A stretch of DNA of 64,000 nt from Bidens hawaiensis (GCA_021521415.1 JAIQDT010001114.1:620001-684000); one strand, 5' to 3'; shown: positions 1 to 13,480, counted from the stretch's first letter. Numbers and translations are program-made. The notes: a model not told the origin generated them from the sequence alone.

Positions 1-526
1 TGATTGAGACGTTGAAAAGAATTTGGAGGGCTACTTTAAGAGGTTGCTGAGTAGTGGATGAAGGGAAAACTACCCCAAATTAAACTCAACAAGGGTATAT
101 CGTATCTGCACCCAAGTGAAGTTGATCCTGAGTTTGGGAAAGGAAGAAAATCTTGGAGATATAAGATGCCAAAGGATTATGGGGAGCCGATACACCATGG
201 TGAGCCGTTCACTCCTAATATGCTTTTTGACTTTGTTTCATTGGAGTTTGACAATAGCACTGGAGAAGTGGTCATTCACTGTGACACCATGTGCATGCTC
301 AACTTCTTTGATGAACACGAATTGGCGGGTCTAAGGAGGATACGTTGAAGATGTACGACTCCCCTGTTTCCACAGTTGAAGATGTAGGAAGGGACAACAC
401 CTATAAAATAGTTGAAAAATTCAGCAAGTTCGTTCATTATCTTGTTGACAATCAGTAGTTTAAATATAATTATCCATTCGACTACGAGACCGATTGAAAA
501 CAGAAGCTAGGGAAATAATACTAAAA
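1..526 (+). pseudogene. 3' end of env-like/unknown ORF of a copia-like element, copy A
   Basis: This is the 3' part of the degenerate protein region whose longer version lies at about 16,620-19,808 and continues at 30,727. The first 190 bases match 19,622-19,808 and the next part matches 30,727 onward, so this copy shows the site before the Ty3 element entered copy B. An open stretch at 58-348 encodes 96 residues with no domain I recognise. The stop codon at 49-51, in frame just upstream, shows it is a remnant and not a new start. It ends just before a purine tract and an LTR, which is where SIRE-type copia elements carry an env-like ORF. The family assignment is inference. Confidence 0.5.
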
Positions 527-539
527 ACTAAAGGGAGAT
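527..539 (+). other. Polypurine tract, copia-like element copy A
   Basis: The purine-rich run ACTAAAGGGAGAT lies directly against TGTTAGG at 540. This is the expected plus-strand priming site next to a 3' LTR. The same junction is kept at 31,066-31,079 in copy B. Confidence 0.65.
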
Positions 540-1400
540 TGTTAGGCCCTATTGTGTTCATAAGTCTTTTGTATTATTTAGATTTATTCACGATGTATTT
601 TACTAGCTTACGGTCTCTTTTATGTATGTTTGGGCCCAATGTCTTGTACTTAGAACCAATATAGCAAAAGTCGCTAGGCGGTCCCTAGGCGGCCGACCCT
701 CTTGGAGGGAGTACTCGGGGAGTAATCGGAGAGTACTCGGACATGGTAAATATAAAGAAAATTATTATTTGGTTATTATATATATGTCAGATATCATAAG
801 TTTACTAATATTTATAACAAAATAGGTGAATATCAATATAAATAAAAGAAATGCATTTTTAAATATAAAATATTCTAAAAATTACTAATCATTAATTAAA
901 AAAATGATATTTGTTCTTTAATATTATCGAAATAACAATTATGTTTTATTTTTTTTGAGTCAAAATCGGTCCAAGTTCACCGATAAGATGTGATTCTGGC
1001 TGAGGTTGATCACAATTGACCGATTCTTAGTAACTAGACGGATTTACAGAAACTCGCATCGGTGACATACCTTGTAGCGAGTACTCGGAGAGGACTCGGC
1101 CTTGTAATCCTACTTTTACAACATTCTTAGAACCCATTAGGCTAATTATAATAGAAGGTGCATCATATGCTCTCACCTATATAAGGTGAAGCATAGTCAT
1201 GCATACACACCCTTTTTTGCAAATATTATCCTTACCTTTTCACCAACTGTCTCCCTACTCTCTCTTTCTTTCTATTTCCGCCAATAACCAAACATCAACA
1301 AGATCCGACATCTCGGTTAACTTGTAAGTTATTTCCGCTAGCTTACAATGAGATTGATCCAATGATGTCCGAAACGGTCTATTAAAAACTTAACATAACC
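540..1400 (+). repeat. 3' LTR of copia-like element, copy A (right edge approximate)
   Basis: The LTR begins TGTTAGGCCC directly after the purine tract. A TATA box (TATATAAG, 1178-1185) sits inside a near-palindrome, TCACC..AAGGTGA. CT-rich leader sequence follows, as in LTR U3/R regions. A 465-bp MITE-like insertion splits it at 661-1125. No matching 5' LTR is in the window, so the right edge is uncertain. It joins the Athila-like LTR without a clear boundary, and both copies share this junction. Confidence 0.55.
661..1125. mobile_element. MITE-like insertion present only in copy A
   Basis: Copy B is continuous here (31,190-31,205), while copy A has 465 extra bases. The insert is flanked by a 12-base direct repeat with one mismatch: CTTAGAACCAAT at 649-660 and CTTAGAACCCAT at 1126-1137. 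The ends show a weak inverted repeat around GCAAAAGT and its complement ACTTTTAC. A repeat of that length would suit a Mutator-like MITE better than hAT. No coding sequence is seen. Short GC-rich stretches near the ends share TACTCGGAGA-type motifs. Confidence 0.6.
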
Positions 1401-1429
1401 TAGACACTCTAGTTTTAAATTTATAAATC

Positions 1430-3146
1430 TAAACTATCATAATGCTAGACCACTAGATAGGCAAGTGTACCTATCAACTGTAGTAAAGCCTAACGAAGTC
1501 CATATATCGAACCCACAGGACACTAGTGACACCTAGACTAGACTCTAACTAATAACTTAAATAAATAGATTTAATTGATTTTTGTCTTTTTTTTAATTAT
1601 TAAATATAAAATAAATAATACTTAAACTAAAATGACACGAATAAATAAGGGTGGAACTCAAATAGAGGGAAACAACTAACTATGCAAGGAATATTACTAG
1701 TCAACTCGTAAACTCTCAGAATTGGATTTATGATTGGTACCGACCTCCCGGTCTCACCAACAATACCTAAGAACCCTAAATATCATGTAAGCTCAACAGT
1801 TTAATGGTTCGGATCACCTCCCGGTCTCACCTTACCTAACTATGCTAAGGTACCCAAAGATTAAATCACCTCCCAGTCTCACTAATCACAAAACACCGTA
1901 AGGCGTAAAGGAGTATTCTTATTAAATTCAGTTATAATTCGGATATGTAAAACTCTAAAGGAATCTAGGGTAACTCACTCCCAGCAATCATTACCTAAAC
2001 CCGCAAAAGACCAAAACAGGCGACACTTAATTACCTCACAGTCTCTCAAGTGACAGAATAAAAGGTATCTCTAAACTCTCAATTACCGTTCCTATGGAAT
2101 ACGTTAACTATAAACCACAAACTAGTTATAAACACACAGTAAGGAACCTAATATGCATCCATACATGAAAAACATTCACAAAGTCGCATATGGAACGATA
2201 AATTGATCATAAATTAATACCAAGTACGCATATGCATCACAACGAAATAAAATAAAAACTTAACTAAAACATGAACCAATTAATATTAATCCAAGACCAA
2301 AAATAAAACGAGTATAAAAAGTATTCATCAAAACCCAGGCAGTATAAAAGTTTAGCCAACCATAAGAATTGATAAAACAAAGATCAAAAAGATAATATGG
2401 TTCATCAAATTAAAGTTGACCTGCTTGGTTTAATTATTTGTTTTCTCCTTCGCTGATCTGCTACCCAAAAGAGAATAATAATAATCTTCTTCTTTCTTTT
2501 TGACTTTCTCGACCAAAACAAACCCCCTTGGTGAACAAGGGCGCCCCCACCTTATTGGCGTTTTCTTCTCCAAAAAACCTCCTAACTGTCATGTTGTCAA
2601 AACCAATTAATAGGGTCTATGGACCCTTTTTTCTTGTCTTCCAAGGCTTCGATATGTTCCTTTCTCTTTAGCCCACAATCCATGTAAATGTAAGAGCCCA
2701 ACCCATCTTGTATTTATCCATCACGTTTTCTTTTCTCCAACAATTTTCTACAAGTAATTAAATAAGTCTATTAAATGCAATTTAATTCTCAAGACACAAT
2801 TTTTTTGTATATCACGTGAGTTCCACTCATAACATTAATGCTTATCATTTCACTATATCATATTAATTTTCATCATTTAATTCTAAGAATTAACTTTAAC
2901 ATATTTACATCTTTTGTACTCTATTAATGAATCATTTTTTTTCTTTGTATAAAATCATTTATAAAGAGAATCAATATATATATATATATATATATAAAGT
3001 TTTTTCTTTTTTAACTCGTTGAATCATGAAAGCACTAAAATCAATATAGAGCCAATTGAGACAAATATTTAATAAAAATTAATTTAAAACAACTCATAAG
3101 TGTAGGAAATTTGTATATAATATTATGCATATTTTAGACCATATCA
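1430..3146 (-). repeat. Athila-like (Ty3/gypsy) LTR, minus orientation, copy A
   Basis: Read on the minus strand, this region follows a purine-rich motif and begins TGATATGG at 3146. It contains a block resembling Athila/Tat LTRs (the TGGGTTCGATATATGG type, RC of about 1495-1520), which I recognise only by general resemblance. The left edge is approximate. Compared with copy B it lacks about 50 bases near 1745, and it lacks the Harbinger-like insertion. No second LTR of this family is seen to the right, so the element is truncated at its 5' side. Confidence 0.45.
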
Positions 3147-4666
3147 AATATCTTTACACTTAAATCTTTTTCGTCCCTGAAAAATGTATTTTTCAATGGA
3201 ATCAGAATTTGAAACTAATCTTTAAAACATATAGGTTATCTTATAAGCACAGATAAATGCAAAAATCGCAATTGCCGATATTGTTGTCCACTTAAACCCA
3301 ACCACCAGCCTATCAAGGCGCCAATTGCATTAAGAGTTTTAAGTTTAAAAACCACGGCTACACCTACCCCATCTCAGACAAAGAGAGCTAGAAAAACTAG
3401 AGTCAAAGCACAATGATTTGACAAATCACCGTAAGCCAATGACTCGTTGATGGTACTAAGTAGATGCACTCGGTGAAATTTGATGGATGAATGGTCATGT
3501 GGAGGCCGTACGAGCATACCCTAAATAATATTGGACTTTGTCTTATATATTCCCTAAAAAATATATATTGACTAAGAACCTTCGAGCCCCAATAGTGTAT
3601 CCTTAGAGTCACTATCCCCTGGTAACACGTAAACTCCAAATCCCGTCTAATATGTGCACTTTGGCCTCTTTTTCTATTTTTGAGAATGCTTCTTTGGCAT
3701 TTTTGCAATACATAATTTTCTCACAATCATTTGCTTTTTGGAACAACTTTTCGGAATACTCATAACTTTCATAACATACTTTTTTTTTCATTTTTTTTCT
3801 CTTTTTTTTTTGTTTTTTTTTATATCACCCTAAATTATATAATTATTTTCTAAGCTCGTAAAAAGATGGACATGTGGTGGTGGGATGATTTGAGTGCATC
3901 TAAGTCTTACCATCTCAAAGTTTTTAGATTATGGTAATCCTCCCTAAGCATCGAAATTCGGTTTCACCGTTTTTCAAATTATTATATATATAAAATTTGC
4001 TAAAGAGGACTATCAAAACTAGTTGGGCCTACCGACACATCCCAAGCTTAGTGCGTTATCTTTTTTTTTAATCTCATATATAATAGTAGTTTAAAAAACC
4101 AATCTCAAATTTTTCTATCATTTTCCATTATTTGCAAAAATTTTCGTTGAATATTCGAGACATTTTTTTTAAACTTTTTTTCTTTTTTGTAACTTTAGAA
4201 TTTTTTTTAATATAAAAACGTCAGTTTTTCCCATCCCCACACTTAAATGTCACATTGTCCTCAATGAGACAGGAAAAAGACAAAAATTAAAGCACATTCA
4301 AATATAAGTAAAGTGGAACAGACTCCCTTGGTAAACATGACGATATTGCCTCGCGAGTCGTGTCCTATGCCCTCCAATTCGAACGAAAGTCTCATACTAC
4401 AATGCTCTCTACCAAGCTGTCATTTACGAACGAAAGCGACAATCAATAAGCAAATAGCCTCCCCACACGTGAATCAAACCATGTATCATCAACCATTCAA
4501 TATCATCCAGAGAAACCTGAAATCAAACCAAGAAACAGCCAGCACAAGAAAACAAAAATAAACCAAAAAACAAAAATAAAAGTAACGCAAAAACACTCTA
4601 CCGAGTTGCCTCCCGGGAAGCGCTAAGTGTATAGAAGAGTCTTTAGCTAGACTCGCTCCCGAAATC
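3147..4666 (-). other. 3' untranslated stretch of Athila-like element, copy A
   Basis: No coding sequence is seen. On the minus strand two similar motifs occur, ATTTAAGTGT followed by purines. One is near 4,231-4,268 and is preceded by ATTGAGGACAATG. The other is near 3,150-3,180. Athila/Tat elements carry such a motif ahead of the polypurine tract. The AT-rich stretch between them has long T runs, for example 3,780-3,825. Just after the ORF (4,599-4,622) lies the complement of GCTTCCCGGGAGGCAAC, a block also typical of Athila 3' regions. The clade call is from memory of these motifs. Confidence 0.45.
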
Positions 4667-5480
4667 TCAATCAGGAGGCTTTTCTTTTATCCAACCCCGG
4701 TCTAACCTGTTTAATTCCACCCTTTCAACATATTTAAACAAATAGCACATAGTGAAACTTAAAAGCATTTTAAAACATTCAAACGGGTCGGACCACCGAT
4801 ACTTAAACTTACCTGGATCAATCCTAATACGTGACATATAATGAGGAAAACGGTTATTCTTGCATTTTAGTGTTGTCCTATAGTTCTTAATGAACCATTT
4901 TTGAACCCTCAAACATGTTGATACAAGCACTTCCGCGCCCTCTTCTGCGGATTTGTCGACTTCGGTGGCGATCCACTATCTAGTTCCTCCACAAACCTAC
5001 TAACATTCCTATGATGTGGCGACTCAACTACCACCATATTCTGATCCTCTTCCGTTGCCACTTCTTCTTCATTTTCTTCTTTTGGTGACATTTTGATCTC
5101 CATTGTTGGCTTCCCCATGATTAGTGTTTCTAAATAGATTAGATCGCCAACAGGGTCAAATTCTTCATTTTCTTCATTAACTGGTAAACCCACTAACTCA
5201 TCACCAAAATCATCCTCCCAATATGGTACATGCTGCTCATCTTCGTCATCTTCCATCTGGCCTAGTGGCTCTACAACGACATTTTCACTCAGATCTATGT
5301 AATCAGGTAGCTCCAACTCCATCTCTTCTATCACACCCTCATCATCATTATTTCAGAATTCATCATCTCTTTCATAAACCGCTTCCTGCTCTTTGTTAGA
5401 AAAACTCTCATTTTGAATTCTAGCACTTATTTCATCTAACCTAGCTTCGAGTTCCTCTATCTTACGGATTATTTTTTTCG
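4667..5480 (-). pseudogene. Athila-like element 3' ORF, copy A, broken
   Basis: On the minus strand this encodes an N-terminal coiled-coil (KKIIRKIEELEARLDEISAR), a long acidic middle rich in Glu and Asp, and a basic C-terminal part with PGKFKYRW near its end. The last motif weakly recalls the integrase C-terminus or the inter-domain end of Athila pol; I do not assign a function. Comparison with copy B (35,367-36,192) shows three lesions here: a one-base loss near the start, a Trp-to-stop TGA at 5353-5355, and a one-base loss near 4,914. The two copies are broken in different places. Confidence 0.5.
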
Positions 5481-7401
5481 GTGCAACATCGGAACTTAAC
5501 ACTAATTTTAAAGGGGGGCGATCAGGATTTTCACATAAGAAAACACTATAAAAAAATTTTAAGGTGGGCGGCCGCCCCTATCAAACACATAGGTCTGCCT
5601 CTGGTTTCAGGTAAAAGTGACAGCCCTAGAAACCACTCAATTATAGGTTTAACAAAAGGAACAACTAAAGTTATAAATGTTGATCAATAAAACAAGAACA
5701 TTAAGGAAGGATTTCTTTAGAACCCTAAGACTTGTTTATTCTTTTTAACAACTAAACAAACACCTTTTTTTTTCCTTTTTAAATCATGTTATCCAGATTT
5801 AAACTATGATCTCCACCAAAGAAGATTGGTCTCTTACCACTATAGGCTACCACCCAAGTGACACGAGTAACTCATACTTAATACCCGTGGAAGGTCTAGA
5901 AATATTTTCCAATGGGTTCACTGTTCGGGAGAATTCGACGCTTTGGATCATTTCAACAGTTCATGTCGTTTAAGGTTTATCACATAATAAAAATAGCATC
6001 ACTATTAGAAATTAAGCTTTTGGTAATAGTTTCAAGCAAACACAACGTGAAGATATCGAATGTAGATGATTCACGTGATGAGATCATTTCAACTCATACA
6101 AAACCTATATATGTTCACCATGGTATCATTCACTGATTCCATTGCTGACGACAGTTTGCTTATAATCAAATTATAAATAAACATAACCTGGTAAAGCAAC
6201 ATTTTCTATGGTTGTTATTAGAAAAGATATATAAGCAATAAATAGTCGATCAACTATAATAGGTGGAATATAAACAAATAGAATGTGTAGAGTGTTATGT
6301 ATGCAGTGTACTTACCTAATATTAATATCATGTGTTTAAACAAATAGTTTATTCGAGTTGACCAGAAACCTAGAAATCAGATCTAAGAACCATCCCGAAT
6401 TACTTCGGTTCGGGTTCGGGTTGGCCTTTTCTCGGGTTCGGGTCTTTCGGGTCGTGTTAGTTTGAGTTCGGATTTAGGTTTTATCAGGTTAGGTTTCGGA
6501 TATAAGTGACAAACCTAGAAACCACTCAATCACAGGTCTAACGAAAGGAACAACCAAAGTTACAAATCCTGACCAATAAAACAAGAACATTAGGTTGTAA
6601 AAAAATCAATAAAGATGGGCTATCTTAGAACCCTAAGACTAATTTTTTCTTTTTAACAACTAAACCAGGGGTGGATCCAATATTTGGGCAAGGAGCATAT
6701 GGACTATAAGCTCCCTCTCAAATCTATAGGTTTCTTTATAAATTTCTAACAAATCAGGCTAAAAGACTCAAGGACACCATCAATAATTTTTTATGTGTCT
6801 CAAACCAACTTTTGGAGCACAACTTTCCAAGCCCAAATTTAATATTGCTTTACAAAATAACATTTAAGCCAATATTGCTTAATTCTCTAACCACTTCATC
6901 AATGGAAATTTGCAATTTCAACTTATACGAAATGGGCTACAAAAATGTGCCTTTCGTTAGGGATGAGCAGAAAACCGAATTAACCGAACCGAAACCGAAA
7001 CTGAATAACCGAAAAAATCGAACCGAAAAAAAACCAAACCGAAGCATTAACCGACGGTTAGTTCTCTAGTATTTCGAAAACCGATTTTTGGGCTTAAGTT
7101 CGGTTATCCATTAAAAAAAACAAACTGAACCGATTAATCTAACCTATGCTATGTTTTCTACGAGTATTTTTTATGTTGTTATGACCGTAAACAAAACACC
7201 AAAAGAATTTATCATTGACGGTGATGATGATTGGGTCTATACTTTGAAGATGAATAAGATAATGAATGAAAATTCAGGCCAAACTTTTAGTGTTTTTTTT
7301 ATTATGAACTTTGTTGAATTTTAAACTCTGCTACTCAAACAACTTTGTATTTGTTTGGTTCGACGTAACATGTGCCTAATTTTGTATTTTGAATCAATAT
7401 A
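5481..7401. repeat. Repeat-rich spacer, copy A
   Basis: I see no gene. Two direct repeats of about 150 bases lie near 5,621-5,765 and 6,508-6,660; both contain a CCACTCAAT..AGGT..AACAAGAACATTAGG series. Degenerate CGGGTTCGGG repeats occupy 6,395-6,480, and AACCGAACCGAAACCGAA-type repeats occupy 6,965-7,050 after a GGGATGAGCA start, a common MITE/simple-repeat motif in plants. Homologous sequence is at 36,193-38,081, and part of it occurs a third time at 39,595-39,934. Confidence 0.55.
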
Positions 7402-8170
7402 CACTACAAAAAAGTGACCAATGAGGACAAAAGTATTTGGGACTGAAGTTTCAGTCTCATATACTTCGTATCTGGGACTAGATTTTTCAGCATTGGGGAC
7501 TGATGTTTGTGGCACATATTTTAGTAACTAATTATTAGTCCCTAATGATTAGGAACCATATTCGAGACTAAATTTTCAGTTGCAAATATTCGTTGGCTAT
7601 GTAACCATTTGGAGCTAAACTTATTGGCTACTTGGTTTCAGTCTCAAATACATACCCTATATAATGGAGACTAATCATTACTCTCTATTATATAGGAAAT
7701 GCATTAGGGACTGAAATTTAACTCTTAGTATATTTAAAACAAATGAAATTACGGACTAATATTCAGTCTAAACGGTTGTTGGTATAAGAATTCTCGAGTG
7801 ACTAATTTTATGTGTCTATTTGTGCTAACTGAATTCGACCATTTGATTGGCAGTATTAGGGACTAAAACTCGGTCACATAAAGCTTTTTCAAAACGTCAT
7901 TCCGAACTGACGATCAGTCTCCAATAATCGATATATGATCCAACTGTTTAAGACTGCTATTTAGTCTTAAACTCCTTTTGGGGACTAAAAATCTACCATT
8001 TTATTACAAGTATGGGGGACTAAAAACCAGTCGTAAAAAAATTATTTTTTAAATTTTATTCGCGATTGAAATTTAGTTTCGAATATGTTTTGAAGATAAA
8101 AGAACTAGATACTAATTTTCAATATATTGTAAACGTAATCAAATTCAACCATTATAAAAGAAGAATAAGA
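7402..8170. repeat. CACTA left terminus and subterminal repeats
   Basis: Terminal CACTACAAAAAAG is followed by about 770 bases with many short inverted and direct GGGACTGA/TCAGTCCC-type units. In En/Spm elements such units are bound by the TNPA-type protein. The same left end recurs at 14,522 and 38,082 in the same orientation. Confidence 0.75.
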
Positions 8171-8885
8171 GGCCAAAAATCAGTCTCAAAAGTTGAAGTA
8201 CTCATGAAGAAATGAACATATGACCTAACACATTAGTGAAACATACTGGCTGCTATTAGCTGATGAAACAATAAATTCAACACACACCTTTCAAGTTCCG
8301 TAGTTTATTCAAAAGATTTATGCATTATAAGTCTAACATAATACATAATGTGTTCAAGTCAAGTCCAACAAAAAAAGTACCAAAAAAAGTTCAACAAATA
8401 CAAAAAACCATTTGTTAGCATCTAAGTCAACCTGCAACAGCATCAAATCAACAACCAGTTTATGCTCAAGTAACACAAGCCTCTAAAATAAGTCTCTTCA
8501 AAATTCAACCTTATCATATATATGCAAAACATATTATAGTCATGTTAGTTAAATAGTCAAAACATAATTGTTTCAAAAAAATGACAAATGAACTGAAATT
8601 CATCAAAATAATACATTTATTTAAAATAAAAAATACCTAAAATTTATTGTATGCCCGAATATTTGAATCCAATCAAAACACGAACCAAATAATGTACGAG
8701 CCAAATTTCACAAATCTATTAAATACCATAGTCATTCCTTCCCTGATAATTCTACAATTACCTGCTAGCATAAATTCAGTAGTTTATGTTTAAATAAAGT
8801 GAAAAGATTATACTTTTACATGTATAAGATTAGTATTTGTGAAAGTGAAATAGTCAAAAATCTTACAACATTTCTTTGCTGAACA

Positions 8886-11716
8886 TCACAAATCATCATC
8901 GTCTGAGTCAACAATTTCAGTCTCGTTATTGTTTTTATCATCGTCTGAATCATCCAAATTTGACTCTAAATCTAAATCTTCCATGCTGTGATCAGAATCG
9001 TCTCTCTCGTCATCAATAAAATCATCTATAACGCCACCAGGTGCTTGAACATCAACATTCTCAACAATTTCTTCTGCAATATCTTCACGAAGAAGGTTGA
9101 CATCTTCTGACAAATCTTTTGCATTCTTGTTTTCTGGTATATCCCATAAATGCCTATGGGCAATTCATTCAATGATTTTCCATTGTGAATTTGGTTTAAG
9201 TAAATCATTTATATAAAATACTTGTTTAGCCTGGATTGCCAAAATAAAAGGATCCTCTTTGTAAGCATTTCGGGACGTGTCTATGCTGATAAAATTAGGT
9301 TCGAATACTACGTGATTTCTTCGACGATCGGTATCAAACCATATGCATTTGAATAAAACAAAACGATATCTTCTTATGAATGACAATTCAATGACTTTGT
9401 CAAGATATCCATAATAATCATCTTTGACATCATTATGAACACCGGGCACCATAACACCACAGTTTTGGGTTTGCTTGTGGTCATCTCTTGACTTAACTAT
9501 AAATTTGACTCCGTTAACTATGTATCCCCTTCGTGAAACAACTCGATTATTGGGAGGGCAAGACAATGCATATAACTCCTCATTTATCTGGGTTGGATTT
9601 AGCGAATACATATGTCGAATCTGTTCTCAATTTTTAAAATAATAATAATGTTATTAGGGTGCAATACAATATCATAAGGTAAGTATATGAAATATGGTGC
9701 GATTGTTATCCGTTTTGCAAACCATTCTGGGAATGTAGACTGTTGCATCTCGGAAAAATCTGATGATTCAGGATGCTCCTTTTGTAAAGTTGCAAGTGTT
9801 CTCAGTCACGTGTAAATAAACTATAAAGTGATTGCATGTGACAAATAATAATAATTCACAAACAAAAGTATTTATAAAAAAAACTTACTCTAAGTACGAT
9901 TGAACCTCTTGAAAGTTATTAAAGATAAACCATATTGCCTTCTTCATAAGACTACCAGAAAGGTTATAAACTTCTTTCTTCCCGATACCTCGACCATTTA
10001 ATCTGAAATGCAAAGCTTCGAGCATCACTATAAGTTTTGTCATCATTTTTGTCACATTTCTCCCACTTAGATTCAACACCTCTTAAATAATATGAACAAA
10101 ATGTTATAGCTTCTTCAACAACATAACCTTCTACTATTGAACCTTCAGGTTTCGCTTTGTTCCTCACATATCTCTTTAAATGTCCAAGGTATCTTTCAAT
10201 TGGATACATCCATCTTGATTGCACAGGACCTCCCAAAATTGCCTCTTGAGGAAGATGCACACACAAGTGCACCATAACTATAAAAAATGATGGGGGAAAT
10301 ATTCTCTCAAGCTTACACAAAATCTTAACTATCTCTTCTTGCAACACTTTCAACTCTCTCACGTGTAAAGTTACTTCAGTAAGTTTCTTGAAAAACTGAG
10401 ATAACTCCACTAATGCATCACGAATTTGTTTTGTCAAAAACGGACGAATTGCAATAGGAATTATGCGTTGTAATAATACATGGAAATCATGTTATTTAAG
10501 CCCATATACCTTACCTTGCTCAACAATCACATTTTTAGCTAAGTTACCGGCATACCCGTCTGGAAAACGAATAGACTTAAGTAAATTACAAAATTCTTTT
10601 CTTTCCTCTCGAGTTAAAACATACAAAGCATGTGGCTTAACCCAATGATCATTCTTCATCACCACGTGAAGCTCCTTTCGTATGTTCATATCTTTCAAAT
10701 CTTGTCGAGCTTTGTCAGTGTCTTTTGTCTTTCCTTCTATGTTCAACAAGGTGCTTAACACGTTCTCACAAACATTCTTTTCAACATGCATCACGTCAAT
10801 GTTGTGACGAATTAACAACTTAGGCCAATATGGGAGTTCGAAGAAGATGATTTTCTTTGACCAGTTTAAATCATGTGGGTCCCGTTTTTTTTTTTTCCAC
10901 CATGAGATGGATGTTTTCCATGATGATAAACATGTAGATGTTCCAACTGACGTAAGCAATCATCACCAGTGATTGCTTTAGGTACAAGCCTAGTCTCTCT
11001 CTTTCCATTACAATCTCGTGCTTTCCTCCAAGAGTGATCTTGTTGTAGAAATCTCCTATGACCAACATATGCTATTTTGTCTTGTATGTGTATACTGCTA
11101 GCATCTTCATTGCATATCGGGCATTCCTTGTATCCACATGTGCTCCATCCAGATAGGTAACCATAAGCAGGAAAATCATTGATCGTCCATATAAGTGTGG
11201 CACACATGTTGAATCTTTGTTTTGATTCACAATCATATGTTTCAACACCCTTATCCCATAAAACTTTCAACTCATCAGCGAGTGGACGCAAAAATACATC
11301 ATATCCTTTCCTGGTGAATCTTTTCCTGGAATCAGTAATGTTAACATAAATGAAGCATCAACCATAGACTTCCAAGGAGGCAAATTGTATGGTATGAGAA
11401 AAACAGGCCACATACTATAGGAGAGGCTCATTGCCCCGAAAGGATTGAAACCATCACTAGCAAGCCCTAGGAGAACATTTCTAGGATCTTTTGCTAAATC
11501 GGGAAACATTGAATCTAAGTGTTTCCATGCCTTACCGTTGGCTGGATGCCTAAGAACTCCCTCCTCTTTAGGTCTATTTCGGTCGTGCCATGACATTTCC
11601 TTAGCAGCGTGTCTTGAGGCATATAAACGTTTAAGCCTACTTGTGATAGGAAAGTAACGCAAGACTTTTACCGGCTTCTTCTTCCCCTTACTATTTCTTC
11701 GTAACGACCAGTGCTA
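8886..11716 (-). pseudogene. CACTA Tnp2-type transposase, broken
   Basis: Minus-strand coding pieces read in order give the Tnp2 core (11,716-10,870, with LRYFP, RHPANGKAWK, LGLASDGFNPFG and LPYWPKLLIRHN), a DUF4218-like part (10,490-10,040, with FPPSFFIVMVHL and MYPIERYLGHLKRYVRNKAKPEGS), a DUF4216-like part (9,611-9,165, with YYGYLDKVIELSF), and an acidic tail (9,113-8,886). A GTAAGT donor at about 9,888 and exon sequence at 9,700-9,812 show introns. Lesions are frameshifts at homopolymers near 11,293 and 10,887, a TAA at 10,492-10,494, a frame change near 10,040, and a TGA at 9,165-9,167. The N-terminal transposase-associated domain is missing. The family is clear; it acts on the terminal repeats of CACTA elements. 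Confidence 0.85.
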
Positions 11717-12015
11717 CAAACCAGGAAATTTTGTAATTCTGTCTTCAATTTTCTTGTTCGTCAGTTTTAATGTTCTCAATTCATCTCAATTATTGAATTA
11801 TGGCTAGACAGGTTAACTAAGGGGCTGTAATTATGTAAATGTTAGTCAATTTTCCATGGGGTACATAGAACGGGCAATATTTTTGGGCTGTAACAAAACG
11901 AAAATGAACTCCTTTTTGGGTTTTCTTTCAGTTTTTCTTCTTTACACCTAATTTTTAGCATAACATCTTGTAAGCTAAGTTAATTATCTTTCTATCTTTT
12001 ATCCATCACATGCAG

Positions 12016-13480
12016 AACAACTTGTTGATATAGAACAATCTGTTGAGCCACCAAACAGGCGTGGTCTAAGTTTAAACCTTAGTGTTACAAGGAATTTGCA
12101 GAATATGCCTGGGGGTTCTAAAATCCCTTTGACAATGGCTAAGGGTACAAAAGCATTTGTTGGGAAGTTAGCAACACCCTTTGCGACTGAGTGTGGAATC
12201 ATTATTCGCAATTTTTGTCCAATGAACTATCACACATGGGATTCGGTACCGGAGGATGCGAAAACTCTTATGTATGAGAAATTAGGAGTAAGTTGTACAT
12301 ATTTTCGCGTTTTAGATATTGAGATACTATTATGATATTGCATTTTCATTTTTATCATTAACAATATATTCAATATACGGTAAATTCGAGTTGTTGCGGA
12401 CAAATAACTCTTTTATGGGGTACGTGGATGCTCGGCTACAAGCCCATTCGAAGCGTGCTCGAGATGTTTTAAGTAAGCATTGGAAGGATAATGGAGGAAA
12501 AACCAATTTATAATTAGCTAGATTGAAAATGAAACCTCATTGTCGGGAAGAATATTGGAAGCATATGTGTGACTATTGGGAGCTAGAAAAAACTCGGGTA
12601 TGCTATTTTTTTACAAATCAGAAATCATAGTCATTAATTATTTTCTTGGTATTCATGCTCTAAAATGTATGTTAACTTTTGTTTTTGTAGAAATATAGTG
12701 ATCAAATGGAGGCTAATAGAGGAAAACAAGTTAATATAAGTAGAGGGGGATATCGATCGATAGTCAATCATACATTCCAAATGATAAGATTTAGACTTTT
12801 CGAATTATAATGCAATTTTATATATATAGTATATTTTTCATCATTATTATAATTATTATGATGACAGACAAATCCCGAGATTCAGATTCCACCTAGTCCA
12901 TTAGAACAATACCATAAGCTGCATTACAATGGCGCGAAACAAGGATGGCTAAACGATGAGTCACGTGTCGAATATGTAAGTATATCCTTGTTAAAAGCTT
13001 TTAAATTGTTAATTATATTATGTTAAATTTTGGTTTTGGGCTGGTACTTGTTTAAATGTTGTTCTCGTACCTTATATTATGCTAGGTAAACATTATCCAA
13101 CATAAACAGATGGCAACGGATAAATTAAATTCTGAGGGAACAACCATTACTATTGCTATGGAACATGAGCTTGAGAAAGAAGCCATAAAAGCTATTTGTG
13201 GCAGGAAGAAAACAATACAATCAGCGTGGGAGGTTGGTGTTGGCCTGTGTTGAGGAAAAAAGATAGTTGGATGAAATCAGTAGCTGAATCATCTCAGCGA
13301 AAATCAAGTGAGAAAGAAGAGCTAAGAAATAAGGTTATTGAATTCGAGGAGAAACAGAAATGAGATAAGGAGAAATGTGAAAAAATGTTTGAGTTTATAA
13401 GTGCAAAGTTTTCAGACTTTGAGAGCACAATAGCCACTGAAGCGAGTGATGAAGATGATCACAGTGATAACACTATCTAG
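12016..13480 (+). pseudogene. CACTA Ptta/En-Spm second protein (TNPA/ORF1-like), broken
   Basis: Five exon-like blocks can be joined by GT-AG sites: 12,016-12,287 (donor GTAAGT), about 12,381-12,597, 12,691-12,790, 12,868-12,975 (donor GTAAGT) and 13,086-13,480. They encode the Plant transposase (Ptta/En-Spm) type domain, recognised from GRGLSLNL, FATECGIIIRNFCPMNYHTW, MGYVDARLQ and CREEYWKHMCDYWE. A coiled-coil rich in Lys and Glu and an acidic end follow. In-frame stops occur in block 2 (TAA near 12,511) and block 5 (TGA after QK near 13,361), and the last block also changes frame near 13,250. The 5' end (first exon) is not evident. It is transcribed away from the Tnp2 gene. Confidence 0.75.
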
